Shown: one piece after another, positions 56,469-64,000 of the stretch
How positions within the stretch are numbered: position 1 is the stretch's first letter
Layout of the letters: each line of letters starts with the position of its first letter
Origin: Streptomyces sp. NBC_01224
Lineage (GTDB): Bacteria; Actinomycetota; Actinomycetes; Streptomycetales; Streptomycetaceae
Length of the DNA stretch: 64,000 nt
NCBI RefSeq assembly: GCF_036002945.1
Contig: NZ_CP108529.1
Coordinates: 8,737,001-8,801,000, forward strand
Reading direction: 5' to 3'
Position numbers and translations under genes: made by a program
The notes under the pieces: model-generated
Told to the model about the DNA's origin: nothing
Databases searched by the model: none
What the model saw: only the letters and a program-made list of their open reading frames with translations

Positions 56469-57356
56469 TCAATGACTGGTTTGTTGCAGGCTTCGCAAGC
56501 CCGCGGGCAGGGCGACACCAGAGGGTGCTCGTGGGGACCTGCCCTGGAGGCCGGCAGCAATCTTTCGGATTGCTGGGAGCCGCGCGAACAGGGCTTCTCC
56601 GGGGCAGTTGGTCGCATAGCCGTCGCGATGACCGGAGATGGCGTCGAATTCGGAAGAAGTTCCCTTGGTATAGCGGCTCTTGTCGTTCGTGGACGTGAGC
56701 CGCACCTTGCTGGTGGGTTCGATGCCGTTCAAGCCGAGCTTCCAGGCGGCGAGGGCTGCGATCGCGCGCTCCATGGCTGCCGGCACGGGAGTGCCTCGTC
56801 CGAAGGTGCCGATCGCCGCAATCCCCGTGGTGCCCTGGTTGAACCCGAGGGTATGGGAGCCGACGACGGGGCGGTCGGTACCGCCGGCGCGGCCTTCGTA
56901 TATGGTGCCGCATTTGTCGACGAGGAAGTTGTAGCCGAGGTCGCCCCATCTCTGGTCACGGGTCTGGCCCGTGTACAGATTGCGCAGTGTGCGCGGGACG
57001 TCGGCGCAGTCGTAGCCGTTGGGGGTGTCGGTGTGATGGATGAAGACCGCCGTCACCCCTTGCGCGTAGTGGGCATGTGGGTCGCGCTTGGTCTCGTCGG
57101 CCCGCCACTGAGTACGCAACACGATGGCGGGCCGAGGCGCCGCACGGGGGAATGCCACTGACCTCGCTCCGAGGGCCGGGAACGGCAGCGCGGAATCGAC
57201 AGCCGACTCCGGAACTGCTCCGGCCCGCCATACGGCAAGGGGGCCTTCCGGTGTCGCATCGCCGACGGCACGGGCCGTCGTCACACCGGGCGGTGCCGCC
57301 ATGAGTGGAACTGCCACAGGGGCCGTTACCCACAGTGCCATTCGGTACAGACGCAC
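56469..57356 (-). CDS. Secreted PGRP-type N-acetylmuramoyl-L-alanine amidase
   Basis: 295-residue exported amidase of the peptidoglycan recognition protein type. The signal peptide (about 1-31) is followed by an 80-residue spacer and the PGRP domain: VTAVFIHHTDTPNGYDCADV (zinc His-His), GDLGYNFLVDKCGTIYEGRA, VGSHTLGFNQGTTGIAAIG and ISGHRDGYATNCPGEALFAR (third zinc ligand His/Cys). GTG 57356 was picked for AGAAGG seven bases upstream and the basic signal start. Distinct from the Amidase_2 protein at 20475. Confidence 0.9.
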   Translation of the reverse strand: MRLYRMALWVTAPVAVPLMAAPPGVTTARAVGDATPEGPLAVWRAGAVPESAVDSALPFPALGARSVAFPRAAPRPAIVLRTQWRADETKRDPHAHYAQGVTAVFIHHTDTPNGYDCADVPRTLRNLYTGQTRDQRWGDLGYNFLVDKCGTIYEGRAGGTDRPVVGSHTLGFNQGTTGIAAIGTFGRGTPVPAAMERAIAALAAWKLGLNGIEPTSKVRLTSTNDKSRYTKGTSSEFDAISGHRDGYATNCPGEALFARLPAIRKIAAGLQGRSPRAPSGVALPAGLRSLQQTSH

Positions 57357-58691
57357 GGGAAAACCTTCTTTGTCTTTCGCGCCGAGTGGACGGCGGGAAC
57401 GCGTATGCCCACAGCTTCGCGGCGGGAGGTTCGCTGCGCGTCCCGGGTTAGTGCAGACAGGCGAGCGTGCCGGCACTCCTGCCGACTGCCGCAGGGCTGT
57501 GTGGGTGAGCGCTTCCCCTATCGGGGTGAGGTGTGTGATGACGAGTCGAGGCACGCACAGTCACCCGTGCCAAGCGGGCCGACCGGGTACCTTCCCGGCA
57601 CCTGACCGAACTCGCCCATGGTTGTGGATTCGACGTCGACCGGCCGGTCCGGCGGGAAGCCGAAGCTTTCTGCCGCTGAGCTCCGGCACCTGGCGGATGT
57701 CCCCAGCCGTTGTATCCCGTGACTGCTGGGCAAGCGTGCCGCGGGGCGCCCACGTGAGAGTTGTGTCGAAGGGCATTTGCACCGTTGTCTGGAGGGGTGC
57801 ACCCGGGGTTGCACCTCAGGCACGATTGCAGGTGTAAAACATTCATTTCGTGATCCTGGGCGTTTTGCCTGGTCATGCCCATGGACAAGCCCCTTTCGCG
57901 TGACGGCTGCCGGCAGCCCGCACCCCAGCACCTCGCTGACTCGCATCCACCGACCAGTCCCGTCGGCCGGCCTTTCGGGCGCGCACTCGCGCCGACCGTA
58001 CGGACCGCCGGACCCTTGGGCTGACGCGTGCGGTGACACATCAGGCAAACCGAGCGTGCTGTCGGGCGGCTCCTGGCACACTGATTTCAGCCCCCTGCTG
58101 TCCCTGTCGGCGGGGGCTCTCGCATGTCCGGCGCTTCTTGCGGAAGCAGCACCGTGGGACAGCGATGAGCGAGTGACGTCCCCCGAACGCGTGTCGAACA
58201 GTCTTTGGGAAGTCGGCGGGACGGATGTGCAGGAATTCGGTGCTGCGTGGAGATGCTCATGCCCTGCCGAGAGCGCGGCAGCCTGTGCGTGTCGTGTGAT
58301 GACGTGCTGGAGATCAGCGAACCGGGGGAGGAGTAGGCAGCCGTTTGAGTGCGCGCGGGCTCGGCCCACGACCAGGGCTTCGAGTTCTACCCGGTCTCCA
58401 CGGCATTTGAGGTGGCTGGTGACGGGGAGACTTGCCGCGCATGTCGACGCGGCTGTGGTGTGGTGCGACGGCAGCGCGTACTGCTTCTGCGGCTTTGAAT
58501 ACGTGAGCTACGACATCGCCGGTGACACGGCAAGCGCGCGCTCCGCGGCGTGTCGACTCGCCGATTGCGGGAGCCGGTCTGCCTGTGAAAGGCCGGGACC
58601 GGCGATGGCATCCCGGCTCGGCCAGGCAGCCTTCAGCGAGATCACTCATGCTGCGGCAGAACGGAACGCCAGGGCAGTTGCCGGACAATCC
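57357..58691. other. 1.3-kb stretch without a supported gene
   Basis: Long frames run through here on both strands, for example plus 57777 onwards and minus 57518-58369, but their products are rich in Cys, Arg, Ser and Pro with no domain or ribosome site. I see no repeat or RNA feature. The promoter of the amidase is in the first 100 bp. Confidence 0.5.
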
Positions 58692-58898
58692 TCACCCTGG
58701 CACTTCCGTGCGCTCCCACCATTCGTAGACAGGCAATTGGCCCTCGTCGGTGTCGTGGTGACGTGTCGTCGCCTTGAAGTGCTCGTATCCACCACGGAAC
58801 GGGATCTTGAGGTCGACTCCAGGCGTAGTGATGGAAACGATCCGCTCCGGGAGATCGTCGGGGCCGCCCTCAAGGACTGCTTTCATCGCGTTGGTCAT
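58692..58898 (-). CDS. DUF5988 family protein
   Basis: 68-residue acidic protein: KAVLEGGPDDLPERIVSITT, VDLKIPFRGGYEHFKATTRH and DTDEGQLPVYEWWERTEVPG. This pattern is that of DUF5988, small actinobacterial proteins often encoded in or near specialised-metabolite clusters. ATG 58898 behind GGGGAAA. No biosynthetic partner is adjacent, so it is an orphan. Function unknown. Confidence 0.75.
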   Translation of the reverse strand: MTNAMKAVLEGGPDDLPERIVSITTPGVDLKIPFRGGYEHFKATTRHHDTDEGQLPVYEWWERTEVPG

Positions 58899-59059
58899 GG
58901 CGAAAGTTTCCCCTGCCGGTGGTCCGGCTTCTCCGTGACGCGCCGAAGTGCTCGCCGCCGGGTGTGCTGCCGGCATCCCAGCAGCACGCCCCTGATTTCG
59001 GGCAATCACTCGATGCAGGACCTCTGTCCAAGGAGGCACGGAGACCGACGGACCCAACC

Positions 59060-59290
59060 CCGTGGAGCTCGCGAAGCTGCGTTACGCGTTCTGTGCCTGT
59101 GCTCTCCGGGATCGGATACCCCGCGCCCTGTTAGGCGCTCCCACGCCGCCCCGCTACTGGGCACGGGCGCGGCAGACGAACTCGATCCCGGGTGCTTGGC
59201 CAGCCGGGCTACGACGGTGGCCGCCTCGCGGTCGCGCAGCAGGCCGACTGGTCAACCGGTCTTCACGCACGGTCCCGTGGACACGGCCCT
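59060..59290 (-). pseudogene. ISL3-type transposase fragment
   Basis: The minus strand reads LLRDREAATVVARLAKHPG and, after a one-base shift, IEFVCRARAQ. This corresponds to the segment of ISL3 transposases around the second catalytic Asp (R-D-R-E-A ... H-P-G-I-E-F-I-C-R-D). The catalytic Asp after CR is Ala here. The rest of 58899-59685 has no gene I can support. Confidence 0.55.
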
Positions 59291-59685
59291 TGCGCATTGC
59301 GTACTCGACGATGGTCACAGGCCCGCGAGCCTGTGGTTGAAGTTCTGGCACAGCGTTGACCAGCTGCAATACCGTGCTGCGGCCGACGGGGTCGCCGAAC
59401 ACTCGCAGGGCGGGCGGGTGACGCCCGTGCGGATGGAAGTGTGCAAGCCGACCGATTCGTTTCTCGACAACGTCCTCGCGGGCAGGCTCTGGCTTCCGGG
59501 ACAGGTGACAGGCGAACAGCCAGCGGGTCTTGACGCGCACTGTTGGGCCTGGTTACGGACTGCTGTCGGCGGATCCGCCTTCCGACGAGCAGCCGGCTCG
59601 GCCGCCGGGGTGATGTCATGTGGAGTTGCGTTACCTATCCTGCCACCGGGCATACTGCCGACCGTGACGTGGAACGGATCTGCGC

Positions 59686-59922
59686 ATGACCGAAAGTGCG
59701 AGCCCTCGTATCTCGATGCCTCGGATCACCGTGCTGAGAGTCCAGCCAGGTGATCCGCCCTTCCGTCTTGTGGAGATCGACGGGGAGGTCGTCAGCGCGG
59801 CAACATCGATGACGGACGTGCTCCACGCCGCCTGGGCCGCAGGCATCAGGGTCCATGACCTCGACGACCCGGGCGAGGTCCGGTGGGTGGGCGGCGGCAA
59901 GTTCACCTGGAAGCTGCACTAG
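59686..59922 (+). CDS. Conserved small hypothetical protein
   Basis: 78-residue protein, ITVLRVQPGDPPFRLVEIDG, VVSAATSMTDVLHAAWAAGI and VHDLDDPGEVRWVGGGKFTW. The even pattern of strands and helix suggests a compact alpha/beta fold, and the sequence looks like a family known in other Streptomyces, without assigned function. An internal ATG at 59716 is a possible start. It stands between two decayed regions. Confidence 0.6.
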   Translation: MTESASPRISMPRITVLRVQPGDPPFRLVEIDGEVVSAATSMTDVLHAAWAAGIRVHDLDDPGEVRWVGGGKFTWKLH

Positions 59923-60009
59923 GCAGTTGCCATGCATCGGGCGGGCAACCGACTGCCGACACGGATTGCCGCACCGCCTCTCCGTGGGCAGCGGCGACCT
60001 TCTCGATCC

Positions 60010-60264
60010 GGGCACCCGATCGGCGGTGGGCGCACCGTCGTACCTATCGACGGTCACCTGGTTACTGCTCGGGTCGACGCGCCACGAGGTGTTGGGAATG
60101 CCCACCAGCTGGTCCCATTGGGTGTGGATGGCGTCGAGCGAGGCTGCACTGTAGGTGCCGACCTTCGTCGCCCCACCTGTGTTCCGAACCGATTCCGCGG
60201 CGGCCTGGCGCAGAGGTGAAGCGAAGAGTCCACCGCTGACTGAACCAAGGCTTCGCCAGGCCAC
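60010..60264 (-). pseudogene. S1 protease pro-region fragment
   Basis: SAASLDAIHTQWDQLVGIPN then TSWRVDPSSNQVTVDRYDGA resembles the alpha-lytic-protease-type pro-domain of streptogrisin-like enzymes (the WxVDxxxNxVxV strand). No signal peptide precedes it and no protease domain follows. Assignment rests on a short motif. Confidence 0.45.
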
Positions 60265-60278
60265 CCCTCATGGGACTC

Positions 60279-60393
60279 TCAGTCGGCGATGCGGCGGTAA
60301 CAGCTCAGGGCGCCGACGATGCCGGCGAACGCAAGGAAGCGCACGGCCTTTCGCTCGAATCCACGATGCCGGCGCCGGAAGCCGTACCGCCAG
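60279..60393 (-). pseudogene. IS transposase C-terminal tail
   Basis: The minus frame ending at 60279 reads YGFRRRHRGFERKAVRFLAF and AGIVGALSCYRRIAD. This is the helical C-terminus of IS5-type transposases (ERKAxHFLAFxxIAxALxCYRR). Upstream the match stops. Only about 35 residues remain. Confidence 0.6.
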
Positions 60394-60466
60394 TACATGG
60401 ACCGCCCCCATAACCCACACCCACGCCCGGCCCTGCAAACGACAGCCTGCCCCGAGGGGCAAAGGA

Positions 60467-60697
60467 ATGAGCAGAGGAGAATCCGTGCTCGAAGAGACGG
60501 GCCAGCAGCTTTGTGGACGCTCGAGGAAGTCCGGCGCTCCGTGCAAGGCTGCGGACTGCACCGTCCGCCACAAGATCGAGCCCGATCCGGTTACAGCGAA
60601 GAGCCCGCAGCCCGCACAGCTCGCGCCCGGCGGAATTGAGGAAGCCGTTCGCGCCGGAGGTGTCGTCAACGCCACTGAGGTCTTCTCGGCAACGTGA
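60467..60697 (+). CDS. Small hypothetical protein
   Basis: 76-residue frame, SRGESVLEETGQQLCGRSRK, SGAPCKAADCTVRHKIEPDP and on. Three closely spaced Cys (CGR...PCKAADC) could bind a metal. The ATG follows GGGGCAAAGGA, a fair ribosome site; GTG 60485 behind GAGGAGA is also possible. It is not recognised and may be spurious in this decayed area. Confidence 0.4.
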   Translation: MSRGESVLEETGQQLCGRSRKSGAPCKAADCTVRHKIEPDPVTAKSPQPAQLAPGGIEEAVRAGGVVNATEVFSAT

Positions 60698-60738
60698 CGG
60701 TTGCGGTGTGTGATGGGGTGTGGGTGCCCGCTCGCGGC

Positions 60739-61134
60739 CTAGTTCTGCGGTGCCAGGGTGCGCAGGACGCAGAACTCGTTGCCCTCGGGGTCTGCCATGA
60801 CCACCCAGTTTCGGTCTGAGCCTTGGCCCACATCTGTCCTGGTGGCGCCGAGGCCGAGCAATCTGGTCACCTCGTCCTCGGTGCTGCCGTCGATCGGGCT
60901 GACGTCGAGGTGAAGCCGGTTCTTCATGGTCTTGCCCTCGGGCACCTGGATGAACAGCAGGGTGGGCGACATCTGGCGGGCCCGAACATCCTCAACGGTC
61001 GGCACCCAGGAGCCGATCTCAACCTTGCCCTCGCTCCGGTCGATCACCTTGAAGTCCAGGACCTCGCACCAGAAGGCCGCGAGTCTCTCCGGATCGTGGC
61101 AGTCAACGGCCAACTCGGTGAACCTACTTGTCAT
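60739..61134 (-). CDS. VOC-family (glyoxalase-like) protein
   Basis: 131-residue glyoxalase/bleomycin-resistance-fold protein: TELAVDCHDPERLAAFWCEV, LLFIQVPEGKTMKNRLHLDV and VVMADPEGNEFCVL. Metal positions of the fold (His in DCHD, Glu in NEF, His in RLHLD) are kept. It could be a dioxygenase, isomerase or antibiotic-binding protein. Intact, alone, and divergent from the IS remnant at 61315. Confidence 0.85.
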   Translation of the reverse strand: MTSRFTELAVDCHDPERLAAFWCEVLDFKVIDRSEGKVEIGSWVPTVEDVRARQMSPTLLFIQVPEGKTMKNRLHLDVSPIDGSTEDEVTRLLGLGATRTDVGQGSDRNWVVMADPEGNEFCVLRTLAPQN

Positions 61135-61314
61135 GACTCTCCCAGATAGTGCGGACGGGGCTCAGAGTATTGGCCCGTGCCGCCCGTCCGACAGGTCCGG
61201 GATCTTCCTGACCAGGGACATCAGTCGGGCTTGACCAGACATCAGATACGCGTCGAGCCCCTGGTAGGAACAGGTCTGCGAAGAACGGGTTCCAGGCACC
61301 GAGAGGCTTCGCGC

Positions 61315-61672
61315 GTTGACCGATATCACCTACACCGGCGTGCTCGATGTCGGCACGGCCACCGCCGAGACCCTCGCGAAGCTGCTGGCCGAACACCGCG
61401 AACGGCTCGGCACCTGCGGCCGCCCGTGCTCTCGGCCCCTTCAAGCAGGGTGTGTTGGTCCTGTGCTGGTTCCTGGACGGGACCCGGCCGGCCCAGCTCG
61501 CCACGGGTGACGGAGTTGAACGCGGTATCCACGGTGTGGCCGGTGTGCCAACGCCCTACGCAAGGTCACCTTCAAGGTCTTGCGCAGGGTCAGCCTCGAC
61601 CCCGCCGCCATCACCCGCATCGCCCGGGCCGCCCTCGTCCTGTTCCAGCTCGAGCACGGCCGCACCACCTGA
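61315..61672 (+). pseudogene. IS5-type transposase with internal deletion
   Basis: The start encodes LTDITYTGVLDVGTATAETL, ALGPFKQGVLVLCWFLDGTR (second frame) and AQLATGDGV, which is the N-terminal helix-turn-helix part of Streptomyces IS5-type transposases. After about 61540 another frame gives NALRKVTFKVLRRVSLDPAA and ITRIARAALVLFQLEHGRTT with a stop at 61670, the C-terminus. The DDE core between is deleted and frameshifts are present. Confidence 0.7.
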
Positions 61673-61889
61673 ACGAAGATTACGAACTGTCACAAGACGT
61701 TACCGAGAAGGGTTCACTGACACCGTGCGCATCAGATGTCTCTGCCCGGCATGCCTCGAACAGAGCCAGGCCGGGACGCCGCGCTGCTCCGTGTCCAAAA
61801 AACGGCACGGGGTGAACGCTCTGAGTGAGCGAAAGGCTACTCTTTGTCAGCTACTGTAATTGATCAACAGCACCCGAGGGGACTTCTGA

Positions 61890-62567
61890 ATGAACCGCAT
61901 GCGCAACGTACTTGCCGTGCTTGGCATCACTGCCGGGCTGGTCACGGCCCCTGCCGCGAGCGCCTCAGCGAAGCCGGAGGACCGGACGCCTGCATCCGTA
62001 GCCCGGAACGATCCCTGCACAGGTGAGTTCCGCGGCGACGCCCGGCTCGGCCCGAGGTGGCTTCCGAACAGCCGACTGGCCCCGGTGGGCCCGCTTCTGA
62101 AGGGGTACAAGCGTACCGGAGCCCTGTCCCCGCAGACCTTTCTGAAGAAGTACTGGGAAGGGCCCGCCGACTCCGGCAGCTGGAAGTACCCGCCCAACGA
62201 CGGCTTCGGTCAGGTCAACGGCCAGATCGACAAGGAACCGACCAAGCTCCGCTCGGGCCAGCGTCTGGACCGCTTCGGTTCTGAGTACGGCAGTTACCTG
62301 GCACCCGCTGGTGACGCGTACGCAGAGCGCGCGCTGCCACCGCAGAACCTCAACACCCGTGAAGCAGGCGTCGCTTGCGACTACCGCGTCTACAAGGTGG
62401 CCAAGCCCTTCTGGGTGTGGCAGGGCAGTATCGCCCCGTGGTTCGAGCAGCCGGGGGGCGGTCAGCAGATCAAGCTCGACGCGGTCTTCCTCGACCCGGG
62501 CCAGGGGCAGCGGCTGAACGTCAAGTGGCTGCTGGAGCATGACTACCTCAAGTCCGCCGCCGCGTAG
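61890..62567 (+). CDS. Secreted TNT-domain protein (predicted NAD glycohydrolase toxin)
   Basis: 225-residue exported protein. The signal peptide runs to about residue 27 (PAASASA). The C-terminal TNT domain (about 96-222) has YPPNDGFGQVNGQIDKEPTK, GQRLDRFGSEYGSYLAPAGD, YAERALPPQNLNT and IAPWFEQPGGGQQIKLDA. The residues equivalent to the active site of tuberculosis necrotizing toxin appear kept: Arg128, Tyr136, Arg147 and Gln187. TNT hydrolyses NAD+. Cys43 and Cys163 could form a disulfide in the secreted form. No polymorphic-toxin delivery domain or repeats precede it. The next gene overlaps its 3' end and may encode protection. Confidence 0.88.
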   Translation: MNRMRNVLAVLGITAGLVTAPAASASAKPEDRTPASVARNDPCTGEFRGDARLGPRWLPNSRLAPVGPLLKGYKRTGALSPQTFLKKYWEGPADSGSWKYPPNDGFGQVNGQIDKEPTKLRSGQRLDRFGSEYGSYLAPAGDAYAERALPPQNLNTREAGVACDYRVYKVAKPFWVWQGSIAPWFEQPGGGQQIKLDAVFLDPGQGQRLNVKWLLEHDYLKSAAA

Positions 62568-62808
62568 CTTCAGCGTGGAACGCCGGGAACTGCGCGCGGT
62601 GCTGAGCGAGGCAGGGGTGGCCGACGGCTACTACCGCATCGAGGGCGTTCACGAACCGGTCCCCACCCCCACGGACTTTCTGTTCTTGCGACAGGCGTCC
62701 GACGGGGCGTGGGAGACCGGTGTGTACGAACGGGGTACGTACGAGGTCATCGCCCGCCACCCGAGCGAACAGGCCGCCTGTGCGCATTTGCTCCACCTGC
62801 TCCTTTAA
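62539..62808 (+). CDS. Candidate immunity protein to the TNT-domain toxin
   Basis: 89-residue acidic protein with no signal peptide: RRELRAVLSEAGVADGYYRI, EGVHEPVPTPTDFLFLRQAS and TGVYERGTYEVIARHPSEQA, then a C-terminal leucine-rich helix. The ATG overlaps the toxin gene by 29 bp in another frame; GTG 62575, eight bases after the toxin stop, is an alternative that gives 77 residues. A small cytoplasmic protein encoded directly after a secreted toxin fits the antitoxin role played by IFT in M. tuberculosis. Family assignment is by position and character only. Confidence 0.6.
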   Translation: MTTSSPPPRSFSVERRELRAVLSEAGVADGYYRIEGVHEPVPTPTDFLFLRQASDGAWETGVYERGTYEVIARHPSEQAACAHLLHLLL

Positions 62809-63279
62809 GGCACCGCTTGTTACCGCTAGTTGTCGTCGGCATTGCCCTTCGGCGAGCTCGAACACTTCCGCGCCTTCGTCGGCGAAGCCGTGGTGTTCAG
62901 CTGCTTTCGTCGGCTGGTCGTCTGAACCGGGGCCCGGGGCCCGGGGCCCGGGGCCCGGGGCATGGACAAGGGGACGGCCGTTCGGGGAGTCGTCAGAGTC
63001 CGAACGGATGGCTGGAGAGCCAGTCGGCGTGCCGGTCGCGGATCCAGTGCCGACCTTCAGGAAACAGAGAGGAAGACGTCGGCACCACCGTCGTAGGGAT
63101 GGTGAATGCGCTCCACCCGGGAGCGCCGGTACTGGCAGGGCCGGCGCACTCGCATATCTCGATCACCGCGCACCCCGCCGAGTCCGCTGCCTCGCCTGCA
63201 ACAGAGCCATCACCCAGGACGCTGCACCACGCTTCCTGCGAAGATCCTCTGCAGAACCGCCCACGCCTGGTGAACGACG
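62809..63279. other. Stretch without a supported gene
   Basis: A short frame ending at about 62925 (FGELEHFRAFVGEAVVFSCF) follows the candidate immunity gene, then the 7-bp repeat, then about 300 bp with no recognisable gene. The last part may hold the terminator of ohrR, though no clear stem was found. Confidence 0.45.
62928..62961. repeat. 7-bp GGGGCCC tandem repeat
   Basis: Four head-to-tail copies of GGGGCCC plus a partial fifth. Each unit pair is self-complementary, and the G-runs could form a quadruplex. Likely slippage-prone. Confidence 0.9.
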
Positions 63280-63795
63280 CTACTTCTCGGACACTGCGTC
63301 GGCGCAGCTCGGGTTCTCCTTCAGTGCTGCCGTGTCCAGGGCTGCCGTGAGTCGGTTGAGGCGGGCTCGCAGGTTGCTGATCTCGTCGAGGCCGAAGCCG
63401 GTTGCCGCGGCGATCCGGCGCGGCACGGCCAGCGCCCGTTCGCGCAGTGCCGTGCCCTCGTCCGTGAGGTGGATGTGTACCGACCGCTCGTCCTGGGCGC
63501 TGCGCTCGCGCCGTACCAGGCCCGCTGCCTCCAACCGCTTCAGCAGCGGTGACAGCGTGCCGGAGTCGAGCCGAAGGTGCTCTCCCAGCGTCTTCACCGG
63601 CAGCTCGCCGTGCTCCCAGAGCGCCAGCATCACCAGGTACTGGGGATAGGTGAGCCCGAGGTCCTTGAGGAGTACGCGGTAGACGCTGCCGAAGGCGCGT
63701 GACGCGGCGTTCAAGGAAAAGCAGATCTGCTGGTCGAGGCGGAGGTAGTCGGCCTCGGACGGGGCCTCGCGGCTCGGGCTGGGCATGGAGGTCAT
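63280..63795 (-). CDS. ohrR: OhrR-type MarR regulator of organic peroxide response
   Basis: 171-residue MarR protein. The redox cysteine is near the N-terminus in LRLDQQICFSLNAASRAFGS (OhrR-type LCFALY position), with the tyrosine pair of the sensing pocket (VYRVLL and TYPQYLVML). The winged helix is PVKTLGEHLRLDSGTLSPLL then RLEAAGLVRRERSAQDERSV. Oxidation of the Cys should release the divergent ohr gene. ATG 63795 is the likely start; a second ATG lies three codons in. Confidence 0.88.
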   Translation of the reverse strand: MTSMPSPSREAPSEADYLRLDQQICFSLNAASRAFGSVYRVLLKDLGLTYPQYLVMLALWEHGELPVKTLGEHLRLDSGTLSPLLKRLEAAGLVRRERSAQDERSVHIHLTDEGTALRERALAVPRRIAAATGFGLDEISNLRARLNRLTAALDTAALKENPSCADAVSEK

Positions 63796-63824
63796 GGATC
63801 CAGCATAACCCTGCACGCCATTAG

Positions 63825-63845
63825 ATTGTGCACAATTTAATTGTG
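63825..63845. promoter_or_regulatory. OhrR operator candidate
   Basis: ATTGTGCACAAT (63825-63836) is a perfect 12-bp palindrome, and CACAAT-TTA-ATTGTG (63831-63845) is a second overlapping dyad. Both lie between the divergent ohrR and ohr starts and are AT-rich, as known OhrR boxes are. Confidence 0.75.
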
Positions 63846-63912
63846 TGCTTTCCTGGAGCGGAAGCGGCCGGACAGCGCCGCTGAGGCATGACTTTCGAGA
63901 GGAATCGCTTTC

Positions 63913-64000
63913 ATGGAAGCGCTTTACACCGCCGTCGCCACCGCTACCCACGGCCGCGAGGGCCGCGCCGTCACCCCCGACGGCAAGCTGGATCTGCAGC
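63913..64000 (+). CDS. ohr: Organic hydroperoxide resistance protein Ohr, 5' part
   Basis: Only the first 29 codons are in the window: ALYTAVATATHGREGRAVTP and DGKLDLQ, which is the OsmC/Ohr N-terminal strand pair (LYTAxATAxGGRxGxxxSxDGxL). The two catalytic Cys lie beyond the edge. ATG 63913 is in a divergent arrangement with ohrR across the operator; AGAGGAA precedes it. Confidence 0.85.
   Translation, partial: MEALYTAVATATHGREGRAVTPDGKLDLQ

Noticed and set aside
57777..59753. A 658-residue open frame on the plus strand
   Set aside because: Its product is rich in Cys, Arg and Ser, shows no domain, lacks a ribosome site and runs over a convincing DUF5988 gene and an ISL3 remnant on the other strand.

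Overview
The window is high-GC actinobacterial DNA, almost certainly from a Streptomyces chromosome. The evidence is a spore-pigment (whiE-type) type II polyketide cluster, a germacradienol/geosmin synthase, an NsdB-type regulator, a DUF397 protein, many GTG starts and strong third-position GC bias. No rRNA, tRNA or CRISPR array was seen. Products are inferred from motifs, family knowledge and gene order; no database search was run.

From 1 to about 39,600 the DNA is orderly and mostly intact. Positions 1-4166 hold the spore-pigment genes (cupin, KS-alpha, KS-beta, ACP, two cyclases), closed by a 20-bp-stem bidirectional terminator. An O-methyltransferase follows on the other strand, then a secreted beta-helix protein. 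Positions 6669-12446 carry a divergent fadD19/echA19-DUF35-ltp4-ltp3 set with the gene order of the mycobacterial cholesterol side-chain locus and a KstR-like box in the divergent promoter. Next come small housekeeping and hypothetical genes, a 169-bp inverted-repeat MITE-like element (14532-14700), a Tat-exported GH95 fucosidase and the convergent geosmin synthase. A secreted amidase has a near-consensus DasR site upstream.

Positions 22269-32374 form a sugar locus: a divergent ROK repressor, an ABC ATPase, two permeases, a binding lipoprotein and a sugar isomerase/epimerase, with 4-bp overlaps between consecutive genes of the transporter/isomerase operon. A 1043-residue secreted ThuA / glucose-sorbosone dehydrogenase / PKD / CBM6 protein follows. 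After that come a phosphotransferase divergent from nsdB, a PAS-PP2C phosphatase, zinc-free ribosomal protein paralogues L33 and L31, a DUF1275 membrane protein and a tyrosine phosphatase.

From about 40,500 to 63,000 the character changes to an accessory region full of decayed mobile DNA. There are remnants of a serine resolvase, a Tn3 transposase, several IS5-type elements and an ISL3 element, with one intact IS transposase at 53408. Broken genes include a cupin, an AA10 LPMO, a dienelactone hydrolase, a peptide-binding protein, an MBL hydrolase and a protease pro-region. Intact accessory genes sit among them: a WYL regulator with an oxidoreductase, a winged-helix protein, PadR/SnoaL, GPP34, a phosphotransferase that starts inside an IS end, DinB, NmrA, a PGRP amidase, DUF5988 and a VOC protein. 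The most interesting item is a small secreted TNT-domain (NAD glycohydrolase-type) protein at 61890, overlapped by a gene for an 89-residue candidate immunity protein. The window ends in the divergent ohrR-ohr peroxide-resistance pair.
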